DNA of 64,000 bases from Dyella acidisoli (GCF_030160295.1 NZ_BSOB01000010.1:342901-406900), one strand, 5' to 3'. Positions 36,237 to 47,544 are shown, counted from the first letter of the stretch. Notes: generated from the sequence alone by a model not told the origin. Made by a program: numbers and translations.

Positions 36237-37228
36237 GGCAATGGAACAAGATCCAGCAAACGGCCGATGACCTTCTCGCTGCGGATGCCTTCGGCTTCCG
36301 CCTCATAGCTGAGCAACACGCGATGGCGCAGCACTTCGTATACGACAGCGTGCACGTCTTCCGGCAACGCGAAGTCGCGACCGCTCAACCATGCATGTGC
36401 GCGAGCACAACGATCCAACGCAATAGTCGCTCGAGGACTGGCGCCCCAGGCGATCCAGCGTTTGAGCTCCTGTCCATAACGACCGGCATCGCGTGTTGCG
36501 AGCACCAATTGCGTCAGATATTGCTCCAACGCAGGCGCCACGTGGACGTCCAATACGGATGCACGGGCAGCAAATACATCTTCCTGCGAGACCAACGCAA
36601 CAGCCGGAGTAGCTGCATGCGCAGACTTGCTGGCCTGCTCCCGCGCAAGGCGCAGAATCGCCAGTTCCGCTGTGGCATCCGGATAGCCGATCGTCACGTG
36701 CATGATGAAGCGATCAAGCTGCGCTTCCGGTAGCGCGAAGGTACCTTCCTGTTCGATCGGGTTCTGTGTCGCCATCACCATGAACAGGTCTGGCAGATGC
36801 CAGGTGTTGCGCCCTACGGTGATCTGCCGTTCCGCCATGGCCTCGAGCAGAGCCGATTGCACTTTCGCCGGCGCGCGGTTGATTTCATCGGCCAGCACAA
36901 TGTTGTGGAACAACGGACCACGCTCGAACTCGAAACTGCCCGACTGCGGCCGAAATACATCGGTGCCGGTGAGATCGGCGGGCAGCAGATCAGGCGTGAA
37001 TTGCACGCGATGGAAATCGGCATCGACACGGCCGGCCAGCGCTTTGACCGCTGTAGTCTTGGCCAACCCTGGCGCGCCTTCCACCAGCAGATGGCCGTCC
37101 GCCAGCAGCGCGATCAGCAAGCAATCGATCAGCCTCGGCTGACCGATGATGTGCTGTCGCAGATCATCGCGAAGACGTGAAAAAGCTTGCTGCAGATGCC
37201 CGGGCGTGGGGATTTGGGGCATGTCCAT
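36233..37228 (-). CDS. MoxR-family AAA+ ATPase
   Basis: ATPase of about 331 residues, first in the six-gene Bat operon. Walker A is EGAPGLAKTTAVKALA, Walker B is VLADEINRAPAKVQ, and sensor 1 is MVMATQNPIEQEG. MoxR ATPases act as chaperones for VWA-domain partners. I chose ATG at 37228 (MDMPQIPTP); the frame remains open to 37339, but that stretch falls largely inside a hairpin repeat and is unlikely to be coding. ATG at 37222 is equally possible. Confidence 0.92.
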   Translation of the reverse strand: MDMPQIPTPGHLQQAFSRLRDDLRQHIIGQPRLIDCLLIALLADGHLLVEGAPGLAKTTAVKALAGRVDADFHRVQFTPDLLPADLTGTDVFRPQSGSFEFERGPLFHNIVLADEINRAPAKVQSALLEAMAERQITVGRNTWHLPDLFMVMATQNPIEQEGTFALPEAQLDRFIMHVTIGYPDATAELAILRLAREQASKSAHAATPAVALVSQEDVFAARASVLDVHVAPALEQYLTQLVLATRDAGRYGQELKRWIAWGASPRATIALDRCARAHAWLSGRDFALPEDVHAVVYEVLRHRVLLSYEAEAEGIRSEKVIGRLLDLVPLP

Positions 37229-37289
37229 CCGAAAATCCTGTACTGCTTGGTGGGTGTGAGACCACAGGTAGGTAGGAAAGTTTGGCCCC

Positions 37290-37403
37290 AGAGCCTGTCT
37301 ATGATCTCTGTGTGGTTCGTGTTGTGCCGGAGTGGCCACCGCACTACCACCTGGCGGCCACTTCGGCGCAACGCGGGTTGCGCAGCGATCATAGACAGGC
37401 TCT
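37290..37403. repeat. MITE-like hairpin element (AGAGCCTGTCTATGATC ends)
   Basis: A 114-bp element with 17-bp perfect terminal inverted repeats AGAGCCTGTCTATGATC and inner arms GGAGTGGCCACC/GGCGGCCACTTC. It shares its outermost nine bases AGAGCCTGT with the 163-bp element at 15158-15320, along with the general hairpin plan. It lies between the moxR start and the pilQ terminator in a 240-bp gap. Confidence 0.8.
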
Positions 37404-37414
37404 TACTGCGCTGC

Positions 37415-37452
37415 AAAGAAAAAGGGGCGGCACATCGGCCGCCCCTTCTTTA
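37415..37452 (-). terminator. Terminator of the pil operon
   Basis: On the minus strand AAGGGGCGGC pairs with GCCGCCCCTT around a GATGT loop and is followed by TTTCTTT. It is 17 bp after the pilQ stop. The plus strand also has CTTCTTT after the stem. Confidence 0.8.
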
Positions 37453-37468
37453 CTGCTTGAATCCGCGC

Positions 37469-39664
37469 TTATTGCAAACTGTCACTGAGGATGCGCGGGG
37501 TGACGAAGATCAGCAGTTCGTCCTTGTCGTTGATGCGCTGCGTATTGCGGAACAGGAAGCCTACGCCCGGGACATCACCCAGCCACGGCACCTTGTTGAT
37601 GGTGTCACTCTTGCTAATTTCATAGATGCCGCCCAGCACTACCGTCTGACCATCGTCCACCAGCACCGAGGTATTGAGCGAGCGCGTATCGATGACTGGC
37701 ACCTGGCCGCTGCCGGGAACCGTGATGTAGCGGTTGAGCGAATCCTTGTTGACGTTGATCGCCAAGAAAACGCGGTTGTCAGCAGTAATGGTCGGTGTGA
37801 CCTTAAGTTCCAGCACGGCGTCCTTGAACGCTACCGTAGCGGTACCGGTTGCACCGCCGCCGCTGGAGGTGTTCTGGTAGGTGACGTAGCCAATTTCCTG
37901 ACCCTGGCGAATATCTGCCTCCTGCTGGTTGGCCGTGATCACGCGCGGACTGGAGACAAGCTGGCTGCGTCCTTCGGCCTGCGCAGCGGACAATTCCAGG
38001 TCCAGTGCGTAATTCTTGCCAAGAATGGCGGCAGCAATGGTCGAAGCGGTGCCGGTGGCGGGAGTAGCCGGAAGGTTGACTTGCTGAAGATTCTGCAGAC
38101 CGTTGTATGTAGTGGTCGTACTAGTGCTCGACAAAAGGCCGCTACCCACTGAGAGCGTCTGGCCACTCGGATTGACCTTCCTACCACTTACACCCCATTG
38201 AACACCCAGGTCACGTTCGAATTGATCCGTCGCGATCACTATGCGTGATTCAATCAGCACCTGCTGTACGGGACGATCCAGCTGAGCAACGAGCGCACGC
38301 AGTTCAGTGGTCTTTTCCGCGGTGTCGTTGATCAACAACGTATTGGTGCGCTGGTCGAAAGTGACACTGCCACGCGGCGAGAGGAAGCCGCGGTGCTGAC
38401 CCGCCGCACCACTCGCACCGCCACCACCACCCGCACCTTGCTGTGCGCCGGTCGTCAGCAGCTTTGCGATATCCGACGCCTTGCCGTAGCTGATCGGAAC
38501 ATACGTCGTGATCAGTGGCGCCGTGTCTTGTGCCTTGAAGCGCGCATCAGCCACACTCTGTTCGTAGTCAGCCAACTCCTTCTGCGGCGCGATCCAGATC
38601 ACGTTGCCATCGCGGCGCTTGTCCAGGTCCTTGGCACGCAGGATCACATCGAGCGCCTGATCCCACGGTACGTTGACCAATCGCAGCGTGACGCTCCCGC
38701 CCACGGTGTCCGAAGCCACCAGGTTCAGACCTGATACGTCAGCCAGCAATTGCAGGGCCGAGCGCACGGGGATGTCCTGGAAGTTGAAGGTCACGCGGCT
38801 GCCCGTGTAGACCGGTTGCGCTTCGGACCCTGGGTTGGTGTTCTTCGAATCTTGCTTTTTCGGTGTGACTTCAACAACGTACTGGTTGCCCGTCTGGTAC
38901 GACGAAGTCTCCACATCTCCGCTGATGGCAATGTCGATGTGCGCACCATTCGGCGTGGACTTCGGCGAGATCGACTGCACCGGCGTGGCGAAGTCGAGCA
39001 CGTTCAAGCGCTGCGCCTGGCCGGCCGGCAGTTGCGCGTTGGTGATGTCCACAGAAAGGTTGCCGTTCTGGCGATGCATATTCGCATTCGCGCCGGCTCC
39101 GCTGAAGTTGATCAGCACACGGCCCGAACCATTGCCGCCGCGCTGGAAGTCGATGTTGCTGATGGCCGGACCGGTCATCGCCGACGGCAGTGCCTTGGAA
39201 GGATCGATCGTGGCCGCCGTGGTCACTGGCTGCGACTGCGTGCCGTTGTTGACCACCAGCACCAGGCTGTTGCCTTCAACGCTGGACCTGTACGACGAAG
39301 CCTGCATCAGCTCGACGACGACGCGGGTGCGCCCGCCGGCCGCTACCGCCGACACGCCCGTGGTGGTCCCCACGCCGATGTCCTGATGACGAGCGGCGTC
39401 ATTGGTGGTGTCCGGAAAGTCGATCGCGATGCGCGGCGGCGTTTCCGTGGTGAAGATGTTCGGCCGCGGAACCTGGCTGCTATCGAAGTTCATACGGACT
39501 TCGACGCGACCACCCGGCAGGCTCTTGTAGGTGATGTTCTGCAGCGTGCTGGCTGCTGCGGCGGCGTTCGCCCAAGCAACTCCGCCGAGAACCATCACGG
39601 TCATCAGGCAACGGCTGGCCAGGTGCATGGCACGACTCCGGACTGTTTTATTGAGATTCGTCAT
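37469..39664 (-). CDS. pilQ: Type IV pilus secretin PilQ
   Basis: Outer-membrane secretin of 731 residues through which the pilus emerges. Signal peptide (CLMTVMVLGGVAWANAAAA), two AMIN domains (about 35-130 and 170-290), an STN domain (SRVTFNFQDIPVRSALQLLADVS region), N1 domain and the C-terminal secretin core with VLIESRIVIATDQFERDLGVQWG, and the GFLFRNTQRINDKDELLIFVTPRIL end. ATG at 39664 (MTNLNKTVRS) is chosen; the longer frame overlaps pilP. It closes the pilMNOPQ operon. Confidence 0.96.
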   Translation of the reverse strand: MTNLNKTVRSRAMHLASRCLMTVMVLGGVAWANAAAAASTLQNITYKSLPGGRVEVRMNFDSSQVPRPNIFTTETPPRIAIDFPDTTNDAARHQDIGVGTTTGVSAVAAGGRTRVVVELMQASSYRSSVEGNSLVLVVNNGTQSQPVTTAATIDPSKALPSAMTGPAISNIDFQRGGNGSGRVLINFSGAGANANMHRQNGNLSVDITNAQLPAGQAQRLNVLDFATPVQSISPKSTPNGAHIDIAISGDVETSSYQTGNQYVVEVTPKKQDSKNTNPGSEAQPVYTGSRVTFNFQDIPVRSALQLLADVSGLNLVASDTVGGSVTLRLVNVPWDQALDVILRAKDLDKRRDGNVIWIAPQKELADYEQSVADARFKAQDTAPLITTYVPISYGKASDIAKLLTTGAQQGAGGGGGASGAAGQHRGFLSPRGSVTFDQRTNTLLINDTAEKTTELRALVAQLDRPVQQVLIESRIVIATDQFERDLGVQWGVSGRKVNPSGQTLSVGSGLLSSTSTTTTYNGLQNLQQVNLPATPATGTASTIAAAILGKNYALDLELSAAQAEGRSQLVSSPRVITANQQEADIRQGQEIGYVTYQNTSSGGGATGTATVAFKDAVLELKVTPTITADNRVFLAINVNKDSLNRYITVPGSGQVPVIDTRSLNTSVLVDDGQTVVLGGIYEISKSDTINKVPWLGDVPGVGFLFRNTQRINDKDELLIFVTPRILSDSLQ

Positions 39665-39683
39665 TGCATCAGCCCCTGTATTC

Positions 39684-40217
39684 CTATTTCGCCTCAAGCG
39701 CGATGCTGGCCGGACGTTCCATCCAGCCGCCATTGCCGTTGGAAACCAATTCGACCAGGTCGATGTGATCACCGGTGATTGCGGTGACGCGTCCGTAGTT
39801 TTCGCCCATGTATTCGTTGGTGTGCACGCGATGAATCACTCCGCCAGGATCTTTGATGAGTGCTTCCATCGTCGCAGCAGCACCGATCGTGCCAACCATC
39901 TTCAAGCTATCCAGCGAGTAGGCTTCGAGCGGTTGTCTCGGACGACCTTCATCCGGCCGCGGACCGCTGCCCTGACTCAATTCGTCCTGGCTTGGGCTGA
40001 ACGGGTCGCGCTTGTCCTGATCGCTGTAATTGAAAGTCTCGAAGGTCTTGATCACGGGCAATGCCGGGATCGGCGCGCCGCGCTTGGCCTTCTCTTGTGC
40101 GACCCAATCGCGCAGGTCAGACATGCCGCGGGTACAACCACCGAGTACGAGCGCGGTGGCAATCACCAGTGTCAGTTTCATCAGCCGGGCCGGCTTCATG
40201 ACAGTCGTGACTCTCAT
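39684..40217 (-). CDS. pilP: Type IV pilus lipoprotein PilP
   Basis: Lipoprotein of 177 residues with a signal ending in the lipobox LVLGGC (C28). The rest contains the PilP features VKTFETFNYSDQ...DPFSP and LDSLKMVGTI, and a C-terminal beta domain (VHTNEYMGENYGRVTAI). It bridges PilNO to PilQ. Start is at 40217, within a four-base overlap with pilO; the internal ATG seven codons in would also fit a lipoprotein signal. Confidence 0.94.
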   Translation of the reverse strand: MRVTTVMKPARLMKLTLVIATALVLGGCTRGMSDLRDWVAQEKAKRGAPIPALPVIKTFETFNYSDQDKRDPFSPSQDELSQGSGPRPDEGRPRQPLEAYSLDSLKMVGTIGAAATMEALIKDPGGVIHRVHTNEYMGENYGRVTAITGDHIDLVELVSNGNGGWMERPASIALEAK

Positions 40218-40876
40218 TTCCGGCCTCCGGGCTTCTTCGTCTTGCCCGCATCGCTGGTCTCGGAATCCTCGAGGTAGCGATAGGTCTTCACCGTACCCTG
40301 CAGCACCAGCAATTGGTTGGAAGCCGGCTCGGCGCCTTTAGCCGGTGCATTGAGCGGGGTCAGCGACACGTCATGCATGGTCAGGATCACCACCCGCGGC
40401 AACGAAGCCACACCGCTGATGAAAGCGCCGAACTGGTGATACGTGCCGACCATCTTCAACTGGATCGGCTTCTCCGCGTAGAAGTCCTTCGGGATTTCGG
40501 TACCCGGCTGGAACAATTCCTGCTGCAGGCCAGCCGACAGCGCCGTTTGCGATACATCCACCAGCAATTCCGGCATTTCGGTCCTGCTGGGCAGCTGACG
40601 CAGCAGCTGGCGCAGCATATCTTTCATCTCATCCAGCTGCTGTTGCAGCGCTTCGAGATTGACCGACTTGGCCTGTTTCTCGGAGAACTCTTTCTTAAGC
40701 TGTTCTTCCTTGTTGGCCAACGTTTGCAACTGGTCCTGCTGGTCATTGACCACCACGTACCAGCCGACCACCATGATCACCGCGAACAGGATCACCGTGA
40801 AGAACGTCTTGACCGATTTCGGCCAGCCGCCGATGTTGTTGCGGTCGAGACTGCGCAGATCGTCAAAGAGTTTCAT
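40214..40876 (-). CDS. pilO: Type IV pilus inner-membrane protein PilO
   Basis: Protein of 220 residues with a single N-terminal transmembrane helix (about 24-45, FFTVILFAVIMVVGWYVVV), a coiled coil (LQTLANKEEQLKKEFSEKQAK) and a periplasmic ferredoxin-like domain with ELLVDVSQTALSAGL. It heterodimerises with PilN. The start overlaps the pilN stop by one base. Confidence 0.94.
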   Translation of the reverse strand: MKLFDDLRSLDRNNIGGWPKSVKTFFTVILFAVIMVVGWYVVVNDQQDQLQTLANKEEQLKKEFSEKQAKSVNLEALQQQLDEMKDMLRQLLRQLPSRTEMPELLVDVSQTALSAGLQQELFQPGTEIPKDFYAEKPIQLKMVGTYHQFGAFISGVASLPRVVILTMHDVSLTPLNAPAKGAEPASNQLLVLQGTVKTYRYLEDSETSDAGKTKKPGGRK

Positions 40877-41606
40877 CAGTGCGCCCCTCCCTTGGCTGGT
40901 GCCATGCCCGGATTGACCGGTGCATGTGCCGTTGCAGGGGGTGTCGTTGCGGCAGGTGTGACCTGCCGCGCTGGTGCTTGCGGCGCCGGTACGGCTGCAG
41001 GAGCGGCGGCACTCGTGCTCGACGAAGCAGGTGCGGAAGCCCCCTGTCCGGCGGCGCTGTCATCCTTCGGCTTGGAAAGCGCCACGGTCAGGCCGAAGCT
41101 GTAAGGCATACGCGAGGCGTCGTGGCTGTTCTCGGTCTTGCTGAGGTCGGACTGCCCCATCCACGGCGAGGTTTCGATGTTACGCATGTACTCGGCGACG
41201 CTGGCGTTGGATTGCGACACACCGCCCAACACCATCTGGTCGCCGTTTTGCTTAATCGAGGTCAGACGTGCGCTGCCAGGAATGGTCTTCACCAGTTCGT
41301 CGAACAGATGCACCATCTGCGAACGATTCGCCTGCAACTGCTCGATGATCTGCTTGCGTGCCAGCAACTGCGCGCGCACTTTTTCCAGATCCTGGATCTT
41401 GGCCAGGCGCGCATCCACCTGCTTGATCTGATCCTGCAGGTAGGCATTGCGGTCATTCTGGTTGTCGATGCGCATATCCATCCAGAACCACCACAGGAAC
41501 ATCACGCCGACAGCTGCCAGCGCTGCAGCGCCAAGCTGCATGAAGAATTCGCGCTGGCGGATCTTGCGGCGTTCGGCACGCCACGGAAGTAGGTTTATGC
41601 GTGCCA

Positions 41607-41607
<1 letters not shown>
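40876..41607 (-). CDS. pilN: Type IV pilus inner-membrane protein PilN
   Basis: Protein of 243 residues beginning MARINLLPWRAERRK, the cytosolic motif that binds PilM. TM at about 24-45 (LGAAALAAVGVMFLWWFWMDM), a coiled coil and a ferredoxin-like domain with SARLTSIKQNGDQMVLGG. The C-terminus has an extra Ala/Pro-rich tail of about 50 residues (PAATTPPATAHAPVNPGMA) that is longer than in most PilN proteins. The stop codon of pilM shares one base with its start. Confidence 0.94.
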
Positions 41608-42737
<1,130 letters not shown>

Positions 42738-42919
42738 TTAATGCAATAGCAACGGCCTACGCGATCTTCTTCGAGACTTTTGGCGTGATGGCCTGCACAT
42801 TTGGACCAACCCGCCCTGGATGCCGCGATTAAGGTTTTGCTAACCCGTTGCTGATGCCCCACATACTGCAACATCTATACTTTGGTCTGTTTTGACTCAA
42901 GTCTCGCTACAACAACGAC

Positions 42920-45448
42920 ATGACGAGAATTCTGAAAGCCCTTTTGCGCTGGCTGCTCATCCTGGGCTTTAGCGGTCTCCTGCTAGTCACGGCAGCCATC
43001 GGGGTAGCTTATTGGCTGGTCTCCCCGCGTATTCCATCGGTGGATGTCCTCAAGGATTACCACATGCAAGTTCCGCTCCGAGTGTTGACCTCGGACGGCA
43101 AGTTGATCGCCACCTTCGGGGAAACGCGGCGCATTCCGGTTCCCATCGAGCAGGTGCCTGATCTGCTCAAGCATGCGGTACTGTCAGCGGAAGATGCTGA
43201 TTTCTATAAACATCCCGGCGTTGACTGGCGCGGCGTCATGCGCGCCGGCCTGCACGTTGTGGCCTCCGGCGGCAACAAGACCCAGGGCGGATCCACCATC
43301 ACCCAGCAGGTGGCACGCAATTTCTTCCTGAGCCCGGAAAAGCTCTATTCCCGCAAGCTGATCGAAATGTTCATTGCCTTGCGCATGGAGAGCACCCTCA
43401 GCAAGGACCAGATCCTGGAGCTCTACATTAATAAGATGTTCCTGGGACACCGCTCCTACGGCGTCGCGGCGGCGGCCGAGTACTACTACGGCAAGCGGCT
43501 GGACCAGCTCACCGCATCACAGTGCGCGGCCATCGCCTCTACCTTCCAGCTCCCTTCGGCGGTGAACCCGCTAACCAATACCCAGCGCCTGATCGCCCGC
43601 CGCAACTGGGTCCTGGGCCAGATGCTGGAACACCGATACATCAATCAGGCGCAGTACGAACAGGCCATCAACGCACCCGACGACGCCAGCCCGCATGAGC
43701 AGCCGGTCCAGGTGGATGCACCCTATTTGGCTGAAATGGCACGACTGCAGGCCTTGGAACGCCTAGGCAATGACGCGCTGACCGAGGGCTACGTCGTTAA
43801 GACCACCTTGGTCAGTACCCGACAGCAGGCGGCAGTTGCAGCGGTACGTGACGGCCTTGCGATCTATGACCACCGCCACGGCTGGCGTGGCCCCGAGGCC
43901 CATGAGGAACTGCCCTCGGGGGCGGGCGACACCGATTACAGCAACCTGCTCTCCAGCTATATGGATGTGGCCGGCCTGACGCCCGGCCTGGTGATCGCAT
44001 CGTCCGCCAGCGAGGCTTCGGTATTCCTGCAGAACAAGCAGGTGATCAGGCTCGATCTCAAGGCCATGGACTGGGCCCACCCATACATCAATGAAACCCG
44101 CGTGGGTGCTGCTCCCACCAAGGTCGACGCGGTGCTTAAGCCCGGCGATATCATCCGCGTCATCCATGATGACAAGGGTGACTGGCAGCTCACGCAGATT
44201 CCGAAGGCGCAAGCCGCGCTGGTGTCGCTGGACCCGGAGAACGGCGCCATCCAATCGCTGGTCGGTGGTTTCAACTTTCAGCGCAGTAAATTCAACCGCG
44301 CGGTAATGGCCGCGCGGCAGCCGGGCTCCAGTTTCAAGCCGTTTATTTATTCGGCAGCGTTCGAGCGCGGCTACACGCCGGCCTCGATCATCAACGATTC
44401 GCCCATCGCCCTGCCCGACCCCTCGCAGCCGAACGGACTGTGGACGCCAAGCAACGATGACAACAAGTTCTCCGGCCCGATCCGCTTGCGCGAAGCGCTG
44501 ATCGAATCAAAGAACCTCGTCTCGGTGCGCCTGCTCGATTCGATTGGCGTGCGTTACACGCGCGATTACGTCACGCGCTTCGGCTTCCCACCCGATGCAC
44601 TGCCGAACAATCTGTCGATGGCGCTAGGCACCGCCTCCGTGTCGCCACTCAGCATGGCGCGCGGTTTTGCCGTGTTCGCCAATGGCGGCTATCTGATCAC
44701 ACCCTTTTTCATCAACGAAATCGACGATCGCGATGGCAAGCCGGTGTATGTCGCCAATCCGGCGCGCGCCTGTGCGGATTGTTCGGAACGCCTGCTGCAG
44801 AACAGCCCGCCTGCACCGCCTCCGGCGAACATGCTCACCAACGGCGTGTCGCCCAGCTCGCCCAACGCGCCCGCCCCGGCGAGCAGCGTAGCGATGGCCG
44901 GCGAAACGGCCCTGCCGGCCGACGTGCACAACAGCGGCAAGGCTCCGCCGGTACTGGCACCTCATGTGATCGACATCCGCAACGACTATCTCGTCACATC
45001 GCTGATGAAAGACGTGATCCAGTCGCCCATGGGTACCGGCTACGCAGCCAAGGCACTCAACCGTGACGACCTGGCCGGCAAAACCGGCTCCACCAACGAT
45101 CATCGCGATGCGTGGTTCGTCGGCTTCAACGGCGATCTATCGACGGCCGTGTGGGTAGGCTTCGACGATTTCACGTCGTTGGGCAAAGGCGAATTCGGTG
45201 CCAAGGCGGCGTTGCCGATCTGGATCGACTACGTGGGCGACGTGCTGAAGGGCGCACCGGGAAAGAGCCTGCCGATGCCGCCAGGCATCACCACTACGCT
45301 GATCAACCGCGAAAGCGGCTGGCCAACATCCCAAGGTGATCCCAATGCCATGCAGGAAATTTTCAAGGTGGAAGACATCGATCGCCTGCACAACCAGGCA
45401 CAACAGCAACAAAACCAGGATCAAGAGCAGACTAACGATATCTTCTGA
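42920..45448 (+). CDS. mrcA: Penicillin-binding protein 1A (bifunctional)
   Basis: Peptidoglycan glycosyltransferase/transpeptidase of 842 residues. An N-terminal membrane helix (WLLILGFSGLLLVTAAIGVAYWL) is followed by the GT51 domain with SAEDADFYKHPGVDWRG, TQGGSTITQQVARNFF and KMFLGHRSYGVAAAAEYYYGK. The transpeptidase domain has the SxxK motif PGSSFKPF (S470), SKN and KTGSTNDH. Length and motifs match PBP1a, which usually sits divergent from pilM as here. No strong Shine-Dalgarno precedes the ATG. Confidence 0.95.
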   Translation: MTRILKALLRWLLILGFSGLLLVTAAIGVAYWLVSPRIPSVDVLKDYHMQVPLRVLTSDGKLIATFGETRRIPVPIEQVPDLLKHAVLSAEDADFYKHPGVDWRGVMRAGLHVVASGGNKTQGGSTITQQVARNFFLSPEKLYSRKLIEMFIALRMESTLSKDQILELYINKMFLGHRSYGVAAAAEYYYGKRLDQLTASQCAAIASTFQLPSAVNPLTNTQRLIARRNWVLGQMLEHRYINQAQYEQAINAPDDASPHEQPVQVDAPYLAEMARLQALERLGNDALTEGYVVKTTLVSTRQQAAVAAVRDGLAIYDHRHGWRGPEAHEELPSGAGDTDYSNLLSSYMDVAGLTPGLVIASSASEASVFLQNKQVIRLDLKAMDWAHPYINETRVGAAPTKVDAVLKPGDIIRVIHDDKGDWQLTQIPKAQAALVSLDPENGAIQSLVGGFNFQRSKFNRAVMAARQPGSSFKPFIYSAAFERGYTPASIINDSPIALPDPSQPNGLWTPSNDDNKFSGPIRLREALIESKNLVSVRLLDSIGVRYTRDYVTRFGFPPDALPNNLSMALGTASVSPLSMARGFAVFANGGYLITPFFINEIDDRDGKPVYVANPARACADCSERLLQNSPPAPPPANMLTNGVSPSSPNAPAPASSVAMAGETALPADVHNSGKAPPVLAPHVIDIRNDYLVTSLMKDVIQSPMGTGYAAKALNRDDLAGKTGSTNDHRDAWFVGFNGDLSTAVWVGFDDFTSLGKGEFGAKAALPIWIDYVGDVLKGAPGKSLPMPPGITTTLINRESGWPTSQGDPNAMQEIFKVEDIDRLHNQAQQQQNQDQEQTNDIF

Positions 45449-45493
45449 TTTTCCGGTAGTCTTGCGACGGACGATGTCACCGAGGGCAGCAAC

Positions 45494-46171
45494 ATGGCAC
45501 GAGGCGAACACCATCGCATCCACGCGCAGGATCGAGTGCAACGCACCCGGTTACGCGTCGCCCAGGAGGCGGCGCGCCTGATGAGTGAACACGGCATCCG
45601 CGACTTCCACCGCGCCAAGCGCAAAGCCGCCGAACGACTGGGTGTACTGGACGAGCAGGCGCTTCCCCGTAACCACGAAATCGAACAGGCGCTGCGCGAA
45701 CACCAACGCCTGTTCCAAGCCGACAGCCAACCGCAATTACTGCGCGAAAGACGCGAAGCAGCCGTCGAAGCCATGCGCTTCCTGGAGCGCTTTGAGCCGC
45801 GCCTGGTTGGCGCGGTCCTGGAAGGCACAGCCGATGCACATTCGGCAGTGTGCCTGCACGTCTTCAGTGACGATCCAGAAGCGGTCGGCATCTACCTGCG
45901 TGAACACGGCGTGCCGTTCGAAACACAGACCCGCCGCTTGCGTATTACTCGCGACGAACAAGTCGAGTATCCAGTACTGCTGTTCGCCGCCGACAAGCTT
46001 CCGTTCGACATCACCGTGCTTCCGCACAACGCACTCAGGCAAGCACCGCTCGATCGCGTCGACGAGAAACCGATGCGCCGCGCATCGCTGGCGTCGGTGG
46101 AGATCATGCTGGCGGAGGAAAGCGAAGAGCAGGATGAGTTCGAACGTAAGCTGGCTGCAGCTCTCAAATAG
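45494..46171 (+). CDS. Conserved hypothetical protein downstream of mrcA
   Basis: Charged protein of 225 residues with no signal or membrane segment. The N-terminal half is helical and basic (RLRVAQEAARLMSEHGIRDFHRAKRKAAERLG region, then RNHEIEQALREHQRLF), and the second half is mixed alpha/beta with LVGAVLEGTADAHSAVCLHVFSDDPE and HGVPFETQTRRLRI. The DDPEAVGIYLREHGVPF region has a nucleotidyltransferase-like feel, but I do not recognise a catalytic signature. It has a start 45 bp after mrcA and its own terminator. Function unknown. Confidence 0.8.
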   Translation: MARGEHHRIHAQDRVQRTRLRVAQEAARLMSEHGIRDFHRAKRKAAERLGVLDEQALPRNHEIEQALREHQRLFQADSQPQLLRERREAAVEAMRFLERFEPRLVGAVLEGTADAHSAVCLHVFSDDPEAVGIYLREHGVPFETQTRRLRITRDEQVEYPVLLFAADKLPFDITVLPHNALRQAPLDRVDEKPMRRASLASVEIMLAEESEEQDEFERKLAAALK

Positions 46172-46197
46172 CTCTCAATTTCGCCAACTTGCAAAAA

Positions 46198-46226
46198 CAA
46201 AACGCCCGGGCATGCCGGGCGTTTTC
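46198..46226. terminator. Bidirectional terminator between hypothetical gene and gltA
   Basis: AAAACGCCCGGCA-type stem: ACGCCCGGCAT pairs with the inverse ATGCCGGGCGT and is flanked by A-rich and TTTTCTT tracts on either side, so it works in both directions. It lies 26 bp after the upstream stop and 23 bp from the gltA stop. Confidence 0.85.
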
Positions 46227-46248
46227 TTATTCACGACGAACAGCTGAC

Positions 46249-47544
46249 TCAGCGTTTTTCGATGCTCGCGTAGTCACGCTTGTCCGCACCCACATAGAGC
46301 TGACGCGGACGACCAATGCGCGAGCCAGGCGTTTCATGCTGCTCGATCCAGTGAGCGATCCAGCCGGCGGTGCGCGCGATAGCGAACATCACGGTGAACA
46401 TCTCTGTCGGGATGCCCAGCGCCTTGTAGATGATGCCGGAGTAGAAGTCGACGTTCGGATACAGCTTGCGCTCGACGAAGTAGTCGTCTTTCAACGCAGC
46501 CTCTTCCAGCTTCATTGCAACATCGAGCAACGGATCGTTGACGCCGAGTTCTGACAGCACCTTGTGGCACATCTCGCGGATGATCTTCGCGCGCGGGTCG
46601 AAGTTCTTGTACACGCGATGGCCAAAGCCCATCAGGCGGAAGTTGTCGTTCTTGTCCTTCGCGCGCTTGACGGCGGTTTCAACCTTGTCGGGCGAGCCGA
46701 TCTCCTCGAGCATCTTCAGCACGGCTTCGTTGGCGCCACCGTGTGCCGGACCCCACAGCGCAGTGATGCCGGCAGCGATGGACGCATACGGATTCGCACC
46801 GGTGGAGCCGACCAAGCGCACCGTGGACGTGGAAGCGTTCTGTTCGTGGTCGGCGTGCAGGATGAACAGAAGATCCAGCGCCTTGGCGCAAACCGGGCTA
46901 AGTTCCAGCGGCTCGCTCGGCACCTCGAACATCATGTGCAGGAAGCGATTGACGTATTCGAGGTTGTTGCGCGGATAGCGGAACGGCCAGCCGATCGAGT
47001 AGCGATAGCAGGCAGCGGAGATGGTCGGCATCTTCGCAAGCAGGCGGATTGCGGCGAGCTTGCGGTCTTCCGGATTATCGACGTCCAGATCATCGTGATA
47101 GAACGCCGACAGTGAAGCCACCGAGGCGGCCAGCATGGCCATCGGATGGGCGTCGTGGTGGAAACCCTGGAAAAAGTTCTTGTGCGACTCGTGCATCATC
47201 GTGTGATGCGTGATGTCGTTTTCAAAGCCAGCAAACTGGGTCTTGTTCGGCAGCTCGCCATTCAACAGCAGATAGGCCACTTCGAGGAAGGTCGACTTTT
47301 CGGCCAGCTGCTCGATCGGGTAACCGCGGTACATCAGTACGCCCTCGTCACCGTCGATGTAGGTGATGGCGCTCTTGGTACTGGCGGTGCTGCCGTAACC
47401 GGGGTCGTAGGTGAAATGCCCGGTGTCCTTGTAGAGCGGGGCAATGTCGATACAGGCGGGGCCAATCGTGCCGCTCAGCAAGGGGAGTTCGCTGCTGCGG
47501 CCGTTGGACTCATCAACCAGCTTGACGGATTTGGAATCGGACAC
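46249..47544 (-). CDS. gltA: Citrate synthase
   Basis: TCA-cycle enzyme of 431 residues, type I hexameric form. The active-site elements are the [15 protein letters not shown] loop, the [15 protein letters not shown] segment and the C-terminal [20 protein letters not shown] region; the N-terminal part has [20 protein letters not shown]. Translation starts with GTG at 47544, supported by a strong TAGGAGGTTTCC Shine-Dalgarno. The gene ends at the bidirectional terminator. The 240-bp upstream gap also holds the rpmE2 terminator. Confidence 0.97.
   Translation of the reverse strand: MSDSKSVKLVDESNGRSSELPLLSGTIGPACIDIAPLYKDTGHFTYDPGYGSTASTKSAITYIDGDEGVLMYRGYPIEQLAEKSTFLEVAYLLLNGELPNKTQFAGFENDITHHTMMHESHKNFFQGFHHDAHPMAMLAASVASLSAFYHDDLDVDNPEDRKLAAIRLLAKMPTISAACYRYSIGWPFRYPRNNLEYVNRFLHMMFEVPSEPLELSPVCAKALDLLFILHADHEQNASTSTVRLVGSTGANPYASIAAGITALWGPAHGGANEAVLKMLEEIGSPDKVETAVKRAKDKNDNFRLMGFGHRVYKNFDPRAKIIREMCHKVLSELGVNDPLLDVAMKLEEAALKDDYFVERKLYPNVDFYSGIIYKALGIPTEMFTVMFAIARTAGWIAHWIEQHETPGSRIGRPRQLYVGADKRDYASIEKR

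Noticed and set aside
37229-37339. Upstream extension of the MoxR gene (37 codons)
   Set aside because: The added codons run into the MITE-like hairpin and show no conservation with MoxR proteins. The start at 37228 has a plausible ribosome-binding site.
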